A stretch of 45,281 nucleotides of DNA from Pandoraea sp. ASV26 (GCF_016428915.1 NZ_JAELTP010000042.1:1-45281), one strand, 5' to 3'. Counted from the stretch's first letter, positions 15,054 through 24,791 are shown. Notes: generated from the sequence alone by a model not told the origin. Numbers and translations are program-made.

Positions 15054-16412
15054 TCAGGCCGGCACGCCCGATTCGTCACCACGCAACCCGTACCGGCACA
15101 TGAGCCGATAGAGCGTAATGCGTGAAATACCCAGTTCTGCTGCCACGTCCGTGAGCCGGTGACAGTGGCGCAGCAATGCCTGCTCGATGGCCGTTTTTTC
15201 GGCCTCCGCGCGAATTTCCTCCAGCGTGCGCACCATTGTCGGCACCCACGGCAGCAAGTCGAGATCCTTGGCCGAAATCATGCGGCTGTCGGCCATGACG
15301 ATGGCACGGCGCACGCGGTTGATCAGTTCCCGCACGTTGCCCGGCCAGTGATATTCGTACATCGCCTGCACCGCGCACTGCGTGAAGCCGCGGATCTTGC
15401 GATGGTTGTCGCCTTTGAAGCGTTGCAACACGTGGTGCGCCAGAATCTCGATGTCCTGCCCGCGCGCGCGCAGCGGCGGCTCGTCCACGCGCAGCACGCA
15501 CAGACGGTGGTACAGATCCATACGGAAGCGGCCTTCCTTGACGGCGGTCTCCAGGTCGACGTGCGTTGCCGAGATGATGCGCACATTGACCGGAATGACT
15601 TCGTGCCCGCCCAAACGCTCGATCGCGCCCTGTTGCAGGAAGCGCAACAGACTCGCCTGACTCTCGAACGGCAGATCGCCGATTTCGTCGAGCAACAGCG
15701 TGCCGCCATTGGCAGCCTCCACCCGGCCGATCTTGCGCGCATTGGCGCCGGTAAAGGCACCCCGCTCGTAGCCGAATAGTTCGGACTGCATCAGGTGAGG
15801 CGGAATCGCGCCGCAATTGATCGCAACGAATGGCCCCTTCGCGCGCAATGAGCGCTCATGGATCGCCACCGCGCTCAATTCCTTGCCGGTGCCCGACTCG
15901 CCCGAGATGAAGACCGGGGCGTCGGTATTGGCGACCTTGCGGATGGTGCGGAAGAGTTGCTGCATCGCCTCGCACGTCCCGACCATTTCCTGATCGCCAC
16001 CGACTTGCGGCGTGAAGGTCGGCACGTCGGAGAGCGATGCCATGCCCCACGCATGACCGATCGAATGCGCAAGCTGATCGTTCGTGCACGGGACGTTGAC
16101 GTAGTCGAAGCAGTAATCGCGAATCAGCCGACGGATCGACGTTGTCGCGAGTTGCTCGGGATTCGTTGCGGCCACCCAGCCGACGGTGGCGGGCTGCATG
16201 CAGGACTCGAACGCCCCGATCTCGCGATCGCTATAACCGCTCGCCAGATCGATCACTGCGGCGCTGGTGATCCCCGGATTGAGAATGCGACCGACGTCGC
16301 TGGCGCTCTTGGCCGGCATGACTTGCCAGCCTTGCTCTCCCAGAAACGAAAGCAAGCCATCGCTATGCTTTCGGGAGGCGTAAATCAGGGTGCGCCCGGT
16401 ATCGTTAGCCAT
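15054..16412 (-). CDS. Sigma-54-dependent enhancer-binding activator, VpsR/BerB-like
   Basis: The 452-residue protein has three parts. Residues 1-130 are receiver-like without the usual acidic cluster (an Asp remains in VIDLAS). Residues ~140-375 form the AAA+ domain with Walker A GESGTGKE (171-178), the sigma-54-contacting loop GAFTGA (218-223) and Walker B LLLDEIGD (239-246). The C-terminus is a Fis-type helix-turn-helix with LTDVAAELGISRITLYRLMCRYGL. A degenerate receiver with this HTH resembles VpsR of Vibrio and BerB of Burkholderia, which respond to cyclic di-GMP; ligand binding here is inference. It lies beside a sigma-54 promoter driving the Fap-like operon. GGGAG precedes the ATG by about nine bases. 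Confidence 0.9.
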   Translation of the reverse strand: MANDTGRTLIYASRKHSDGLLSFLGEQGWQVMPAKSASDVGRILNPGITSAAVIDLASGYSDREIGAFESCMQPATVGWVAATNPEQLATTSIRRLIRDYCFDYVNVPCTNDQLAHSIGHAWGMASLSDVPTFTPQVGGDQEMVGTCEAMQQLFRTIRKVANTDAPVFISGESGTGKELSAVAIHERSLRAKGPFVAINCGAIPPHLMQSELFGYERGAFTGANARKIGRVEAANGGTLLLDEIGDLPFESQASLLRFLQQGAIERLGGHEVIPVNVRIISATHVDLETAVKEGRFRMDLYHRLCVLRVDEPPLRARGQDIEILAHHVLQRFKGDNHRKIRGFTQCAVQAMYEYHWPGNVRELINRVRRAIVMADSRMISAKDLDLLPWVPTMVRTLEEIRAEAEKTAIEQALLRHCHRLTDVAAELGISRITLYRLMCRYGLRGDESGVPA

Positions 16413-16525
16413 ACCTTAACTCCCTGCCTAAGCAGTGCCTGCGCGCAGTTTTTAGGTCTCAGACCGGATCAGCGCAACAGGTTATCGGCCCCACGCCGCT
16501 CGGGAATTGTAATGTTCCCTGCAAT

Positions 16526-16539
16526 CCTTGGTACCCAAG
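16526..16539. promoter_or_regulatory. Operator-like CTTGG-TAC-CCAAG site upstream of the activator gene
   Basis: A palindrome with 5-bp arms lies about 115-125 bases upstream of the activator start. CCTTGGTACC is shared with 14668-14677, and CTTGGTACC also occurs, inverted, upstream of the FapF-like gene. It could be an autoregulatory site. Confidence 0.4.
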
Positions 16540-16634
16540 TCGGCAGGTTCAGTCTAGAAGACAGGGAGGGGGAGCAGATATAGCGAATAACAACTAATCC
16601 GATTGGATGACTGGTAGCAGTACCTACGCGCAAG

Positions 16635-16655
16635 CGCAGACGCGTCACGTCTGCG
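16635..16655 (-). terminator. Hairpin just after recR, weak terminator candidate
   Basis: CGCAGACG pairs with CGTCTGCG around a five-base loop, seven bases after the recR stop on the minus strand. There is no T-run, so any termination would be weak or Rho-dependent. Confidence 0.35.
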
Positions 16656-16661
16656 TCATGC

Positions 16662-17258
16662 TCAGAGCGTATGTCTGTCGAGTACGGCACGGGCGATGGT
16701 GCCGGCGTCCACGTACTCCAACTCGCCCCCGACGGGCACGCCCCGGGCGAGACGGCTCACACGCAAACCGCGCGCCTTGAGCATCTGTCCGAGGTAATGG
16801 GCGGTGGCTTCGCCTTCGTTGGTGAAGTTGGTGGCGAGCACCACTTCCTTGACCACGCCGTCAGTGGCGCGGCGAATCAATTGCTCGAAATGTATCTCGC
16901 CCGGCCCCACGCCGTCGAGCGGCGAAAGATGGCCCATCAGCACGAAATACAGTCCTTTGAAGGTCATCGTCTGCTCGAGCATGTTCTGATCGGCGGGCGT
17001 TTCCACCACGCACAACAGGCTCGTGTCGCGCTCGGGATCGAGGCACGTCTCGCAGATCTCGACTTCGGAGAAGGTATTGCAGCGCGCGCAGTGGCGAATC
17101 TGCTCGGAGGCATGCACCAGCGCCTCGCCCAGCCGCACCGCGCCTTTGCGGTCGCGTTGCAGCAGGTGGTAAGCGATGCGTTGTGCGGACTTCGGACCGA
17201 CACCCGGCAACGCGCGCAGGGCGTCGACGAGTTCCTGCAGGCTCGAGAGCTGGGGCAT
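16662..17258 (-). CDS. recR: Recombination mediator protein RecR
   Basis: RecR works with RecF and RecO to load RecA at single-strand gaps. The 198 residues have the usual length and domain order: helix-hairpin-helix [18 protein letters not shown], a four-Cys zinc site (CARC...CETC), and a Toprim domain beginning [17 protein letters not shown]. It is the third gene of the widespread dnaX-ybaB-recR set, 34 bases after ybaB. Confidence 0.97.
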   Translation of the reverse strand: MPQLSSLQELVDALRALPGVGPKSAQRIAYHLLQRDRKGAVRLGEALVHASEQIRHCARCNTFSEVEICETCLDPERDTSLLCVVETPADQNMLEQTMTFKGLYFVLMGHLSPLDGVGPGEIHFEQLIRRATDGVVKEVVLATNFTNEGEATAHYLGQMLKARGLRVSRLARGVPVGGELEYVDAGTIARAVLDRHTL

Positions 17259-17292
17259 GCGTCGTCTTTCTCTGAGGGCTGGCGGACGATGC

Positions 17293-17619
17293 TCAGAACG
17301 GCATCTTGAAGCCCGGCGGCAGCGGCAGACCGGCGGTCAGGCCACCCATCTTCTCCTGCGCGGTCGCTTCAGCCTTGCGCGCGGCATCGTTGAACGCCGC
17401 CACCACGAGGTCTTCGAGCATGTCCTTGTCCTCTGCCAGCAGGCTCGGGTCGATGGTCACGCGACGCACTTCGTTCTTGCACGTCATCACCACCTTGACC
17501 AGACCGGCGCCCGACTGACCCTCGACTTCGATCTGGGCCAACTGTTCCTGCGCCTTCTTCATGTTTTCCTGCATTTGCTGAGCCTGTTTCATCAGACCCG
17601 CGATGTTTCCTTTCAGCAT
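17293..17619 (-). CDS. ybaB: YbaB/EbfC family nucleoid-associated protein
   Basis: This is a small DNA-binding dimer found beside dnaX and recR in many bacteria. The 108 residues show the family pattern [43 protein letters not shown] and end LPPGFKMPF. The N-terminal third is a charged amphipathic helix. Its precise role is not settled; nucleoid binding is known for EbfC of Borrelia and for YbaB. Confidence 0.95.
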   Translation of the reverse strand: MLKGNIAGLMKQAQQMQENMKKAQEQLAQIEVEGQSGAGLVKVVMTCKNEVRRVTIDPSLLAEDKDMLEDLVVAAFNDAARKAEATAQEKMGGLTAGLPLPPGFKMPF

Positions 17620-17737
17620 CTTGACTCCTGAGTAAATCGTATGAGGGGCGTGCAGCGTGTCAGTGCGTCGGCATCTGTAACGCGCGTTTGGGAGAAAAAT
17701 TCGACAACCCGGCGCCGCTTCGCGAAAGCGAATTTGC

Positions 17738-19657
17738 TTATTGTACCGGGCGAATGCTACCTGGCAGGATCTGGGCGTCGAATTCGTCGATCAATTCACG
17801 CACGACCGGATCGTTGGCAATCGCCTGTTCGGCCGCCCGTTGGCGTGCTGCGGCGGCCTGCGCCGCAAGCGATGCCGCCGTCGTGCCCACCTGCCCCAGT
17901 TCCACCTGCAATTGCACCTCGGTGCCGAAGTGCTCGGACAGTACCTGACGCAGCTTGTCGCTCGTGGCCGCATCAGCCAATTGGCGCAACGGCACCCGCA
18001 GATGCAACACGCGACCGGCGACCTCCGTCAGTTCACTCTGGAAGGCCAGTTGTTGGGCGAGACCGCGCGCCGGGAGTTCCGCGGCCAATGCCGGCCATTC
18101 GCCGGTAAAGACCGGCGCGATGCCATCGGCTTCACGGTAAACGCAGGCACGCAGCGGGGCCGAAGGCGCAGGGGCAGAGGCTACCGCAGCAGGTCCGGCA
18201 GGCTCGGGCTCCGGATCGGCACCGGCCGGCACATCGTCCGACGCGCGAGACGTACCGCCGCGATTGGCATTGGCAGCACCGGCGCCCGTGCGCCCTGCCG
18301 TGCCCTTGCGTCCCGCATTGAGGGCGGCGAGCGCCGCACGGGCGGGCGACATCGGGGCGCCGTCGGTCGGCGCAGTGCTGCGGGCGGCCGGGGCACGACG
18401 CGTCTCGGGTTGCGCCGCCGGCGCCGCAGAAGGCGACGATGCATAAGCGGAAGGCGCGGATGTGCGGCCCGGCTCTGCCATCGGTGCACGCGACGGCGCG
18501 GCGGCAGGTGCAGCGGCACGCGCGGCGCCAGCCGCTTGCGGCGTTGGCGGCTCAGCGAGCGTGCCGCCCGCGAGCAACGGCGTGAACGCCGCCATGCGCA
18601 GCAGCGCCATCGAGAAACCGGTGTATTCGTCAGGCGCGAGACCGAGTTCGCCGCGTGCTCGCGTGGCGATCTGGTAATAGAGCTGAACGGCTTCGGGCGA
18701 CAACGCTTCGGCCAGACGTCGCACGTCCGCCGCTTCGGGCCAGTCGTCGGAAACCGCTTGCGGCGCGTATTGCGCCAATGCAATTTTGTGCAGCAAGCTG
18801 CCGAGATCCTGCAATCCGGCGGCAAACGAGAAACTGCGTTCGGCCATTTCGTCGGCAATCGCCAGCAGGTCCGTGCGCGATTCGTCCTTGAGTGCGTCGA
18901 GCAGACGCACGAGCACGCTCTGGTCGATCGCGCCGAGCATGCCGCGCACGGCGGTCTCGCTCAGCGGGCCGGCCGCGTAGGCGATGGCCTGATCGGTGAG
19001 CGACAATGCGTCGCGCATGCTGCCGCCGGCCGCCTTGGCCAGCAGGCGCAACGCCTGCGGTTCGCTCTCGATGCCCTCTTCGCCGAGGATGTTCGTGAGG
19101 TGCGACACGATGTGCCCGGCCGGCATCTGCTTCAGATTGAATTGCAGGCAGCGCGAGAGCACGGTAACCGGAATCTTCTGCGGATCGGTCGTCGCGAGAA
19201 TGAATTTGACGTGCGCGGGCGGCTCTTCCAGCGTCTTGAGCATCGCGTTGAACGCGTGGCCCGTGAGCATGTGCACTTCGTCGATCATGTAGACCTTGAA
19301 GCGCGCGTCTGCGGGTGCATAGACGGCTTTTTCGAGCAGCGAAGTCATTTCGTCGACGCCGCGATTCGAGGCCGCGTCCATTTCGACGTAGTCGACGAAG
19401 CGCCCTTCATCGATGGCACGGCAAGCCTTGCAGACACCGCACGGCTCGGCCGTGATCCCCGTCTCGCAATTGAGCGCCTTGGCCAGAATGCGCGAGAGCG
19501 TCGTTTTGCCAACGCCGCGCGTGCCGGTAAACAGATAGGCGTGATGCAGACGCTGTTGCTCGAGCGCGTGCGTCAACGCACGCACGACATGCTCCTGGCC
19601 CACCAGGGTCGAGAAGCCTTTGGGGCGCCATTTGCGCGCGAGTACTTGATAGGTCAT
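17738..19657 (-). CDS. dnaX: DNA polymerase III subunit gamma/tau
   Basis: The clamp-loader ATPase also tethers polymerase and helicase at the replication fork. The 639 residues contain Walker [10 protein letters not shown], a four-Cys zinc site around CGVCKACR, Walker B MIDEVHML, the SRC motif (VLSRCLQF), domain III to about residue 370, and an Ala/Pro-rich linker before the tau C-terminal region. The reading frame starts further upstream, but [15 protein letters not shown] is the canonical N-terminus. I found no A-AAA-AAG slippery heptamer, so a frameshifted gamma form is not indicated. Confidence 0.96.
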   Translation of the reverse strand: MTYQVLARKWRPKGFSTLVGQEHVVRALTHALEQQRLHHAYLFTGTRGVGKTTLSRILAKALNCETGITAEPCGVCKACRAIDEGRFVDYVEMDAASNRGVDEMTSLLEKAVYAPADARFKVYMIDEVHMLTGHAFNAMLKTLEEPPAHVKFILATTDPQKIPVTVLSRCLQFNLKQMPAGHIVSHLTNILGEEGIESEPQALRLLAKAAGGSMRDALSLTDQAIAYAAGPLSETAVRGMLGAIDQSVLVRLLDALKDESRTDLLAIADEMAERSFSFAAGLQDLGSLLHKIALAQYAPQAVSDDWPEAADVRRLAEALSPEAVQLYYQIATRARGELGLAPDEYTGFSMALLRMAAFTPLLAGGTLAEPPTPQAAGAARAAAPAAAPSRAPMAEPGRTSAPSAYASSPSAAPAAQPETRRAPAARSTAPTDGAPMSPARAALAALNAGRKGTAGRTGAGAANANRGGTSRASDDVPAGADPEPEPAGPAAVASAPAPSAPLRACVYREADGIAPVFTGEWPALAAELPARGLAQQLAFQSELTEVAGRVLHLRVPLRQLADAATSDKLRQVLSEHFGTEVQLQVELGQVGTTAASLAAQAAAARQRAAEQAIANDPVVRELIDEFDAQILPGSIRPVQ

Positions 19658-19965
19658 GCCAAATTGTAACAGTTCGGCGGTGTGCTTCTGCACCGATGTC
19701 GACGCCCGATCAGACGGCTGCGGCCCGCCCAATCCGGCAGACTATCGGCGCGATAGAAAAAAATGTTGCGCGATTCTACCAAGCCCGTCGGGCCCACGCG
19801 ATACGCGGCGAAACAACGATCACGCCAATCGCCGACAAACATGTGCAGACAGCGGCAACAACGTCACATCCACCCACAACGGGGATGATTCACGGCAGGT
19901 TCGAGCGGGGAAAAATATGCGCAGAACGCGCGGAGAACATCGAGAAAACAAGGAGATAGGTGACG
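19658..19965. other. Spacer between dnaX and ffs
   Basis: About 300 bases without a gene separate the dnaX start from the 3' end of the SRP RNA gene, both on the minus strand. It must hold the dnaX promoter unless dnaX is transcribed from ffs. I cannot assign -35/-10 boxes with confidence. Confidence 0.4.
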
Positions 19966-20059
19966 AGCCTGACCCTCGGCACTGGTAGAAAACGGCTGTG
20001 GCTGCTTCGTTCCCGACCTGACCAGATTGGCCGCGCCACCATGCGAGGAGGCCCGTCAG
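19966..20059 (-). ncRNA. ffs: Bacterial signal recognition particle RNA (4.5S)
   Basis: On the minus strand GGTCAGGTCGGGAACGAAGC is followed by AGCC. This matches the conserved SRP RNA apical domain (GGTCAGGTCCGGAAGGAAGCAGCC in E. coli) that binds Ffh. The flanks can fold back on each other, as expected for the small SRP RNA. A TAGAAT box at 20066-20071 lies about seven bases before the predicted 5' end. Proximity to dnaX is common. The ends are accurate to a few bases only. Confidence 0.92.
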
Positions 20060-20348
20060 GAACGAATTCTACCAGAGTCGACGCGTCAACAGAAGCGCAA
20101 TTTCCGCGAGATCGCCATATCTCATCGCCTGTGTGCGGTGTTGCGGCACGTGGGGCAGCGCGCGCAAGCGTTTGCGATTTCCGCTAAGATGGGGACAAAC
20201 TGCATTGGCAGATGCTATTGAAGCATGCGATTGCAGCCTCCATATGGAGAATGCACGCCCGCGAAAGTTGGGTGACATCTCCAGCGACGGTGAAAACGAA
20301 CCGTTCTCGCCGGACGTTTCCGAATAGTTAGACGAGGCAACATTACTC

Positions 20349-20675
20349 ATGAGCGAACAAATCAAGCACATCTCCGACGCCAGCTTCGACGCGGACGTTT
20401 TGAATTCCGACAAGCCGGTACTTCTCGACTTCTGGGCAGAATGGTGCGGTCCGTGCAAGATGATCGCCCCGATCCTGGAAGACGTGGCCAAGGAATACGG
20501 CGACAAGGTGCAGATCGCCAAGATGAACGTCGATGACAACCAGGCGACGCCGGCGAAGTTCGGCATTCGCGGCATCCCGACGCTGATCCTGTTCAAGAAC
20601 GGCGCCGTTGCGGGCCAGAAGGTCGGCGCACTGGCCAAGGGTCAACTGACCGCCTTCCTCGATCAGCATCTGTAA
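20349..20675 (+). CDS. trxA: Thioredoxin TrxA
   Basis: This is the general cytoplasmic protein disulfide reductase. The 108-residue product has the redox site WCGPC in [20 protein letters not shown], the cis-Pro in [11 protein letters not shown] and the usual length. It precedes rho, a gene order shared with many proteobacteria. A 288-base spacer upstream, shared with the divergent ffs gene, contains no other gene that I can support. Confidence 0.97.
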   Translation: MSEQIKHISDASFDADVLNSDKPVLLDFWAEWCGPCKMIAPILEDVAKEYGDKVQIAKMNVDDNQATPAKFGIRGIPTLILFKNGAVAGQKVGALAKGQLTAFLDQHL

Positions 20676-20696
20676 TCCCGAGCCGATGGCAGCAGT

Positions 20697-20734
20697 TGCC
20701 GGGGCCTTTGTCGTCACAGAGCGACACCCCGGCA
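20697..20734 (+). terminator. Hairpin between trxA and rho
   Basis: TGCCGGGG (20697-20704) pairs with CCCCGGCA (20727-20734), and an inner TGTCG/CGACA helix extends the stem. No T-run follows, so it is either an imperfect terminator of trxA or a structured leader element ahead of the rho promoter. Confidence 0.5.
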
Positions 20735-20754
20735 CTGCATAAACGGTACAGCGC

Positions 20755-20782
20755 TTGCGCCCCGCGCTGCTTGCTATATAAT
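20755..20782 (+). promoter_or_regulatory. Sigma-70 promoter of rho
   Basis: TTGCGC (20755-20760) and a perfect TATAAT (20777-20782) are separated by 16 bases. Transcription would begin near 20789, giving a leader of about 80 bases with a short GAGC/GCTC hairpin followed by TCTTTTTT (20808-20829). That arrangement could act as an attenuator, since rho is autoregulated in E. coli. Confidence 0.7.
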
Positions 20783-20871
20783 CCGGCGAAAAGCATCCCA
20801 AAGTTCTTCGAGCGTTCGCTCATCTTTTTTCCCTGATCCTTCACTTGTCGTCCATTGGACGGCACCTCCGT

Positions 20872-22134
20872 ATGCATTTATCCGAACTAAAGTCCCAGCA
20901 CGTCTCCGAACTGCTTGAAATGGCGAACGGTCTCGAGATCGAGAACGCCAACCGCCTTCGCAAGCAGGAGCTGATGTTCGCCATTTTGAAGAAGCGCGCA
21001 AAGACCGGCGAAACCATCTATGGCGACGGTACGCTCGAGGTGCTGCCGGATGGCTTCGGTTTCCTGCGCTCGCCCGAGACGTCGTATTTGGCCAGCACGG
21101 ACGATATCTACATCAGTCCGTCGCAGATCCGCCGCTTCAACCTGCATACCGGCGACACGATTGAAGGGGAAGTGCGTACGCCGAAGGACGGCGAGCGTTA
21201 TTTCGCGCTCGTGAAGGTGGACAAGGTCAACGACCACCCGCCCGAGGCCTCGAAACATAAGATCATGTTCGAGAACCTCACGCCGCTGCACCCGAACAAG
21301 CCGCTGCTGCTCGAGCGCGACATTCGCGGTGAAGAGAACGTGACGGGCCGCATCATCGACATGATCGCCCCGATCGGCAAAGGCCAGCGCGGTCTGCTCG
21401 TGGCCTCGCCGAAGTCCGGCAAGACCGTGATGCTGCAACACATCGCTCACGCGATTGCCACCAACCATCCGGAAGCCAAGCTTTTCGTGCTGCTCATCGA
21501 CGAGCGCCCGGAAGAAGTGACCGAAATGCAGCGTTCGGTGAAGGGCGAAGTGGTCGCGTCGACGTTCGACGAACCGGCCACGCGTCACGTGCAGGTCGCC
21601 GAAATGGTGATCGAGAAGGCCAAGCGCCTGATCGAAATGAAACAGGATGTGATCATTCTGCTCGACTCGATCACGCGTCTGGCCCGCGCCTACAACACCG
21701 TAATCCCGGCCTCGGGCAAGGTGCTGACCGGTGGTGTCGATGCCAACGCGCTGCAACGCCCGAAGCGTTTCTTCGGCGCAGCCCGTAACGTCGAAGAAGG
21801 CGGTTCGCTCACGATCATCGCCACGGCGCTGATTGAAACCGGCAGCCGCATGGACGACGTGATCTATGAAGAATTCAAGGGCACCGGCAACATGGAAGTG
21901 CACCTTGAGCGCCGCCTCGCGGAAAAGCGCGTCTACCCGGCGATCAACCTGAACAAGTCGGGCACGCGTCGCGAAGAGTTGCTCATCAAGCCGGAAATCC
22001 TGCAAAAGATCTGGGTGCTGCGCAAGCTCATCTATGACATGGACGAGGCCGAAGCGATGGAATTCCTGCTTGGCAAGATCAAGCAGACGAAGAACAACGC
22101 CGAGTTCTTCGACCTGATGCGCCGCGGCGGCTGA
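20872..22134 (+). CDS. rho: Transcription termination factor Rho
   Basis: Rho is the hexameric RNA helicase that ends transcription at unstructured C-rich RNA. The 420 residues match the family throughout: N-terminal [21 protein letters not shown]-binding cold-shock-like domain with [10 protein letters not shown]-loop [11 protein letters not shown], and the Q/R loops around [12 protein letters not shown] and [13 protein letters not shown]. The ATG at 20872 is the canonical start; an in-frame upstream ATG adds nine unrelated residues. Confidence 0.98.
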   Translation: MHLSELKSQHVSELLEMANGLEIENANRLRKQELMFAILKKRAKTGETIYGDGTLEVLPDGFGFLRSPETSYLASTDDIYISPSQIRRFNLHTGDTIEGEVRTPKDGERYFALVKVDKVNDHPPEASKHKIMFENLTPLHPNKPLLLERDIRGEENVTGRIIDMIAPIGKGQRGLLVASPKSGKTVMLQHIAHAIATNHPEAKLFVLLIDERPEEVTEMQRSVKGEVVASTFDEPATRHVQVAEMVIEKAKRLIEMKQDVIILLDSITRLARAYNTVIPASGKVLTGGVDANALQRPKRFFGAARNVEEGGSLTIIATALIETGSRMDDVIYEEFKGTGNMEVHLERRLAEKRVYPAINLNKSGTRREELLIKPEILQKIWVLRKLIYDMDEAEAMEFLLGKIKQTKNNAEFFDLMRRGG

Positions 22135-22156
22135 TCCCACTGCCGCGCATCAAGCG

Positions 22157-22186
22157 AAAAAGCCGCGACCCACGTCGCGGCTTTTT
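22157..22186 (+). terminator. Rho-independent terminator of rho
   Basis: GCCGCGAC pairs with GTCGCGGC around CCAC, with AAAAA before and TTTTT after. It is a textbook intrinsic terminator 22 bases after the stop. Confidence 0.92.
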
Positions 22187-22385
22187 CATTTTTCCCGTTT
22201 TGATTGTGGCGCGTCGTCAGCACCGCCCTTCCCCCTGCCCCCCCGCTTTCCGCCCGTTTCAGCGTCACCGCGCACCTACGTCGCTGCGGTGCGGGCTGTC
22301 ACGATGACTGTTATATGATGGGACGGTACCGCGCGATGGCCGCCGGCACGCGTCCCCCAAAGCTGTTCCCGAAGGAGAAATTGCA

Positions 22386-23399
22386 ATGTCCGAGCAAGAT
22401 GAATTGATGGCGGAAGCCTTTGCCCACCTCGAAGCCGGCGATCCCGAGTCGGCACTGGAGATCGGCAAACGGCTCGAGTCGATGCAGTACTCGGGCGCCT
22501 ATGAGGTGCAGGCGATGGCCTACGCCGACATGGACGAAATGGAACAGGCGGTGGCCGCACTCGAAGCTGGCGTCGCCCATGCACCGGGCGTCTGGCTGCT
22601 CTGGCAACTGCTCGGCAACTACCGCTCCGATCTCGGACGCTTTCCCGCTGCCATCGAGGCCTACGAGGCCGCCAGCCAGTGCGCGCCGGACGAAGACCTC
22701 GTGATCGTCGACTTCAATCACGCCAACGCCCTCGCCCGCCACGGCGACCTTACGGCGGCACAGACGCGTCTCGATCGCGTGCTCGAAAGCCCGCACCTGG
22801 CGCAGGCTGGCCGCGCCTTCATCGAAAATGCCATTGCGCTGCGCATGCATCTGTTCAATGCGCAGGGCGAGCCGAAGGCTGCCATCGCCACCTACGAGGC
22901 GCTGCACCAGCAGGAGCCCGACGACGAAGGCAGCAACGTCTCGATGGCCGATGTTCTCGCCGAGTTGTCGCTCGCCTACAAGCAGTTGGGCGAGAACGAC
23001 AAGGCGCTCGCCCATGCCCTGGAAGCGGTGCAACTCTACAAGTGGAGCGACGCGGCCTTGTGGGCGTTGCGGGCCGCACGCGACGCCCAGTCGGACACGG
23101 CGCGCGCCATGCATCTGATCGTGGAAGGCCAGTGGTATGAGCCGTTGGAAGACGAAGATCCCGACGGCCCGGCGCCCGAGTTCGTCACCACCTACGATGT
23201 CGTGGCCGACGATGAAGAAGAAGCGCTGCGTCTGATTGCGGAATGCGAGCCGCCGCAAGTGCGCGAATCGCTGCGCATTGCCGAGACGCATCCGATCGAT
23301 CATGAAGGTGAATCGCCCGCGCCGTACAAGGGGGTCTACGCCACGGGCGATTACCACATGTACCAACCGGGCGAGGAAGAAGAGGAAGCGCTCGACTAA
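22386..23399 (+). CDS. Tetratricopeptide-repeat protein
   Basis: The 337-residue cytoplasmic protein lacks a signal peptide and is built of helical pairs typical of TPRs, e.g. AEAFAHLEAGDPESALEIGKRLE, AAIEAYEAASQCAPDEDLVIV and AELSLAYKQLGENDKALAHALEAVQLY. The C-terminus is acidic and ends in EEEEEALD. Such proteins scaffold protein complexes; the partner is unknown. AAGGAG lies ten bases before the ATG. It is alone on its strand between terminators. Confidence 0.85.
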   Translation: MSEQDELMAEAFAHLEAGDPESALEIGKRLESMQYSGAYEVQAMAYADMDEMEQAVAALEAGVAHAPGVWLLWQLLGNYRSDLGRFPAAIEAYEAASQCAPDEDLVIVDFNHANALARHGDLTAAQTRLDRVLESPHLAQAGRAFIENAIALRMHLFNAQGEPKAAIATYEALHQQEPDDEGSNVSMADVLAELSLAYKQLGENDKALAHALEAVQLYKWSDAALWALRAARDAQSDTARAMHLIVEGQWYEPLEDEDPDGPAPEFVTTYDVVADDEEEALRLIAECEPPQVRESLRIAETHPIDHEGESPAPYKGVYATGDYHMYQPGEEEEEALD

Positions 23400-23696
23400 G
23401 CCAGTCGAGCTGGTGGACGGAGAACAACAACGCCGTCGGCCAAACTACGCAAAAGAGAAAAAGCACCCGAATTTGCACTGCCCCCCCAAGCGTTGGAGAA
23501 ATATCCAACCTGTGGGGGTGCAGATCAGCGATTCGCGTGCCTTTTTTTGCGGCCCTGTCCGGGACGCGATAGGGCGCAAGCAAAGACGGATCGGGGCCCC
23601 TTTCTGCAGCGAGTTGGGTCTATGTCTGAGAGGCGGAAAGGGGCCCCGATCCGTCTGGAGGGCGGTGTTTATTGGAAAAACGGCCCGCCCACCCCA
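23400..23696. repeat. Convergent spacer with a 21-bp perfect inverted repeat
   Basis: The arms at 23584-23604 and 23636-23656 are perfect 21-base complements (core GGATCGGGGCCCC) around a 31-base loop. A second nested hairpin lies near 23477-23523, with GTTGGA / TCCAAC at its core. The space separates the convergent TPR and iron-binding-protein genes, so the large hairpin may serve as a bidirectional terminator, though T-runs are lacking. Confidence 0.75.
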
Positions 23697-24752
23697 TTAT
23701 TTGTAGCCTGCGCGATCGAGAATGCGCTGAGCTTCGGGCAGATTCTTCGCGATGGTGCCGATGGGCACGTCTTCCGCCTTGAAATCGCCGAGCGTGGCGA
23801 GCGCTGGATTGTCGACCTTGGTTGTCGGCACGGCGGGCCATTCGTTATTGCCGTTCGCGAAGTACTGTTGTGCTTCGTCGCTCGCCAGGTATTCGAGGAA
23901 TTTCACGGCGTTGGCATGGTTCGGCGCGTGCTTGGCGATGCCGGCGCCTGCCACGTTCACATGCGTGCCCTTGCCTGCCTGATCGGGCCAGATGAAGCCG
24001 ACCTTGGACATCAGTGCCTTGTCTTCCGGCTTGTCCGAGCGCGCCATGCGCACGTAGTAGTAGGAGTTCGCCAGCGCCACGCCGCACTCGCCGGTCGCCA
24101 CGGCCTTGATCTGGTCGGTGTCGCCACCGCGCGGCGCGCGTGCGAAGTTCGTCACCATGCCCTCCGCCCACTTCTGCGTCGCCTGAGCGCCTTCGCGTGC
24201 GATCAGGGCGCCCACCAGCGAGAGCATGTACGGATGCGAGCCCGAGCGCGTGCAGACTTGCCCCTTGAGTGACGGCTCGGCGAGCGAGGCGTACGTCTGT
24301 ACCGTTTTCGGGTCGACCTTGTCCTTGTTGTAGACGATCACGCGCGCACGCGTGGAAAAGCCGTACCAGTCGGTGCCTGTCTTCGCGCTCGCGGCGTGCA
24401 GCTTGGCCGGAATGCGGGCGTCGAGCGTGGCCGACTTCGTCGGCTGGAACAGCCCTGCCTCGTCGGCTTTCGCCAGACGTGCGGCGTCGACCATCAGGAT
24501 GACGTCCGCCGGGCTCTTGGCGCCCTCGCTCTTCAGACGCTCCAGCAGTGCCGCATCGTCCGCCTCGATCCGATTGATCTTGATGCCCGTCTGCTTGGTG
24601 AACGTGCCGAAAAGCTGTTCGTCGGTCTGGTAGTGACGCGCCGAGTACAGGTTCAGCACACCATTGGTGTCCGCTTGCGCGCCGAATGCCGCGGCCATCG
24701 TGGTGCCGAGCACCGTTAGTCGCGCCAGTTTGCCGATCGTCTTCGCCTTCAT
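23697..24752 (-). CDS. Ferric iron ABC transporter substrate-binding protein (FbpA/FutA/IdiA family)
   Basis: This is the periplasmic Fe(III) receptor. The 351 residues begin with a signal peptide (MKAKTIGKLARLTVLG..., cleavage near GAQA). NLYSARHYQTDEQLFGTFTKQTGI opens the mature domain, and ANSYYYVRMARS carries the Tyr cluster that coordinates iron in this family. The permease and ATPase genes are not adjacent, so the receptor stands alone here. A promoter whose -35 box overlaps a Fur box lies upstream, supporting an iron role. The start at 24752 is chosen because the longer N-terminus would bury the signal. Confidence 0.92.
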   Translation of the reverse strand: MKAKTIGKLARLTVLGTTMAAAFGAQADTNGVLNLYSARHYQTDEQLFGTFTKQTGIKINRIEADDAALLERLKSEGAKSPADVILMVDAARLAKADEAGLFQPTKSATLDARIPAKLHAASAKTGTDWYGFSTRARVIVYNKDKVDPKTVQTYASLAEPSLKGQVCTRSGSHPYMLSLVGALIAREGAQATQKWAEGMVTNFARAPRGGDTDQIKAVATGECGVALANSYYYVRMARSDKPEDKALMSKVGFIWPDQAGKGTHVNVAGAGIAKHAPNHANAVKFLEYLASDEAQQYFANGNNEWPAVPTTKVDNPALATLGDFKAEDVPIGTIAKNLPEAQRILDRAGYK

Positions 24753-24791
24753 GGGCCATTCCCCCGCAGTCTTGGTTTCGTAGAGAGGAAC

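Noticed and set aside
16526-16545. Possible sigma-54 promoter upstream of the activator gene
   Set aside because: TGG and TTGC elements are present on the minus strand, but the GG to GC distance is 11 bases instead of the strict 10.
19300-19340. Programmed frameshift site for the gamma form of DnaX
   Set aside because: GAAAAAGC occurs, but in the frame GAA-AAA-GCC, not as an A-AAA-AAG slippery heptamer; no other candidate was seen.
17741-19669. A 642-codon open frame opposite dnaX
   Set aside because: It is antisense to a firmly identified gene, has Arg/Gly/His-rich composition typical of shadow frames in GC-rich DNA, and shows no recognisable domain.
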